This document shows positions 62,156 to 64,000 of a stretch of DNA of 64,000 nt, one piece after another. Under the pieces are notes generated by a model that saw only the letters and a program-made list of their open reading frames with translations, was not told the DNA's origin and ran no database searches. Source of the DNA: Cannabis sativa (Eukaryota > Streptophyta > Magnoliopsida > Rosales > Cannabaceae). Within the stretch, counting starts at the first letter, position 1. Each line of letters begins with the position of its first letter. The DNA is taken from assembly GCF_029168945.1 (NCBI RefSeq), contig NC_083603.1, positions 32,895,396 to 32,959,395 of the forward strand. The letters run 5' to 3'. Both the position numbers and the translations under genes were made by a program.

Positions 62156-63085
62156 TGTTGGGTTTTATGCCCTAATTAAAACTCCATTTCAATGTAATCT
62201 TTATCTTTTAAATATCAATAAAGAAGCAGATGTATTTTCATCACTTGTTTGTGTGTCATTTGGTTCATGTTATCATTTATTTGTTTATTTGATTTATAAA
62301 TTCATCCAAATCTTCTCACATTTATATTCTTGTTTATTGTGTTGTCAGCATAGTGGAAAGTAATCAAGATTATGTGATTAAATATATATTCCTAGATTTA
62401 TCAGTACACAGGGTTTAACTGATATGATAATCTGCAACATAGTTTACTTGCACCTTGGATAAGTGCTATGTCCTTTCTAGGACATTGGTTAAAGTAAAGC
62501 TTGGGTTGGATGCATGGAGTATGCATTGGAAGGGACCGATATTGAACCTTGAATCAGATATATTAAACTTACCGTAATATCTATTCAATTCAATATCACC
62601 TAGTTAATCCTAGATCAAATGATCTTAATCCTGATATGGTTAGGTTCGATCTCAAGAGTATTATACATGTTCTTTGATTTGTTAGTTAAGCCTACTTTTT
62701 GGTCAGGGTGATACGTACATTTTGGGAACATGGTAGTGCAATTAAGTGGGAGCGCTAAACATAGATATGAAATTTATAGCTTCTATCTAGCACATAGAAG
62801 TGAAATGATGATTTCCTTCGAGCTTGGCTAAACAGAGATAAATGGTTGAGTACTCATTTCAGTGATTATGTTTAGTTCACTGAAATATCATTAATTAGTG
62901 GCTAAGTATTTTAAGGATAAAATGCATTGAAGGGCGTAACAGTAATTTAATCCCTATACAATATAAATCATCTATAGAGGATCATTGATTATTGGGATTA
63001 TAACAATGGATAACTAATAGCGTATCTATACCGTGGAACATATAGAGCGTTCTATATAACTGAGAGTGAAATTCCAATTTCTATG
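62156..63085 (+). repeat. Family-C LTR, 5' half
   Basis: It begins TGTTGGGTTTTATGCCCTAA and follows the family-C LTR to CTGAGAGTGAAATTCCAA. At 63085 homology stops where the other copies read on toward ATTCAATAAGGAATT. The rest of the LTR is either displaced by an insertion extending past the window or deleted. Confidence 0.8.
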
Positions 63086-64000
63086 TAAATATTGTAAATG
63101 CAACATCTAGCTGTTCATTAATTGATGACACCTTAGACTAGTATTTACAATATGAAACAAGAAGATTATGTAAATAAGAATAACTTTGACTCTCGCTAAT
63201 CGAAACATCGTTGGATTCTTATTTAAATACAAAATTATTCTTATTCCTCTTAGCTTATTCATTTCGAATTAGCTTAAACAATATATCATTGGATGAATGG
63301 TTTATAAATCATACAATGTCATTCTATATTTTCTCTTAAGAAATTGAATGACGCACATGATTAATATTCCTGATATTCTACCCCGCAATGATATAAATCC
63401 TCAATCTTAAAATCTCCTACTTGTATATATATATATGCTTACTTTAGGCAAATTAGACTTAGAGTTAGATTAGTAGTGGTGGTCCAAGAGAGAAGAATAC
63501 TCATGTATATTTGGTATAAATTTAAGTCATTGACTTTAAATTTCAGATTCCAAATAGAAATTTCTTATATTTCTATTTCCAGAATACAATACAGTTACAC
63601 TTTTACAAGTGTTTAATATCCACTTTCTATCAATGGATTTAAACTGTATGTTAAAATATAGAATATGAGTTTAGTATTCTGTGACCAGGATCCACTTACA
63701 CTATTCTAAGAATTCTTTAATGTAACTAAACCTAAGTCATCAAAAGACAACAACCACATATTTTATAAATCTATGGCATTTGCGTCTTGTTCATAGTGGT
63801 TTTGACAAGATCATTTTTCTACAAAGAGTAAATATGCCTATATCCACTGAAAGTATGATCATCTCATTCGCAGATGGATGTACATTCAGGGGTGGATATG
63901 AGTTTTTCGTTATGTTCTTAAAACGATCACTCTAGATTTTACCTTATGCAAAGAAATTTGAAATGTTTAAAAAATTTCATGAATTTCTAGCAATGGTGAA
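63086..64000. other. Unassigned sequence interrupting the family-C LTR
   Basis: AT-rich, with no ORF. It opens with GTAAATATTGTAAATGCAAC and has a reversed partner, AGTATTTACAATATG, about 70 bp on, which could be part of an element terminus. It runs off the window end. Confidence 0.3.

Overview
The window is nuclear DNA of a flowering plant, most likely a eudicot. The evidence is spliced genes with GT-AG introns, plant-only families (a group I WRKY factor and a receptor-like cytoplasmic kinase) and dense plant LTR retrotransposons, Helitrons and MITEs. I cannot name the species. No tRNA, rRNA, CRISPR or prokaryotic feature was seen.

Layout. Positions 1-43,060 are almost entirely nested transposable elements. 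A Tekay-type Ty3 element enters at the left edge (1-2842). It is followed by an LTR-like stretch, a fragment of an LTR called family C here, a gag-only Ty3 remnant (4370-6303, minus), a Ulp1-protease/DUF1985 element with TCGATAAT repeat arrays (about 6304-11228), another Ty3 remnant (11229-13309, minus), a Helitron (13640-15463), a TRIM-like element split by a solo family-C LTR (15735-18016), and a Ty3 remnant whose LTR carries a GC-rich minisatellite (19032-20669). From 20670 to 43,060 the elements are stacked inside each other. A plus-strand family-C element (A) holds Ty3 remnant B. B's LTR was opened by a minus-strand family-C element (C, 23768-41419, target duplication GTTAT on both sides). 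C in turn carries a nearly complete Tekay element (24162-34125) and a Helitron (37367-40192).

Positions 43,060-60,480 are a genic island with three genes whose exon chains I could close in frame: a TBC/Rab-GAP protein (plus, 18 exons, 857 aa), a PBL-type RLCK VII kinase (minus, 5 exons, 387 aa) and a WRKY44/TTG2-like factor (minus, 5 exons, 437 aa). The first two converge. The kinase and WRKY gene are in tandem, with a large inverted repeat beyond the WRKY 3' end. The genes are not an operon; TBC and WRKY44 being neighbours may reflect conserved microsynteny. From 60,480 to 64,000 the window returns to AT-rich repeat-like DNA with another family-C LTR (62156 to about 63085).

The most interesting unlisted signal is in family C. 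It has LTRs of about 1.8 kb and an internal region with no coding capacity, yet two diverged copies keep a GC-rich island with two hairpins at the same distance from the primer-binding site. This looks like a maintained RNA signal of a non-autonomous retroelement.
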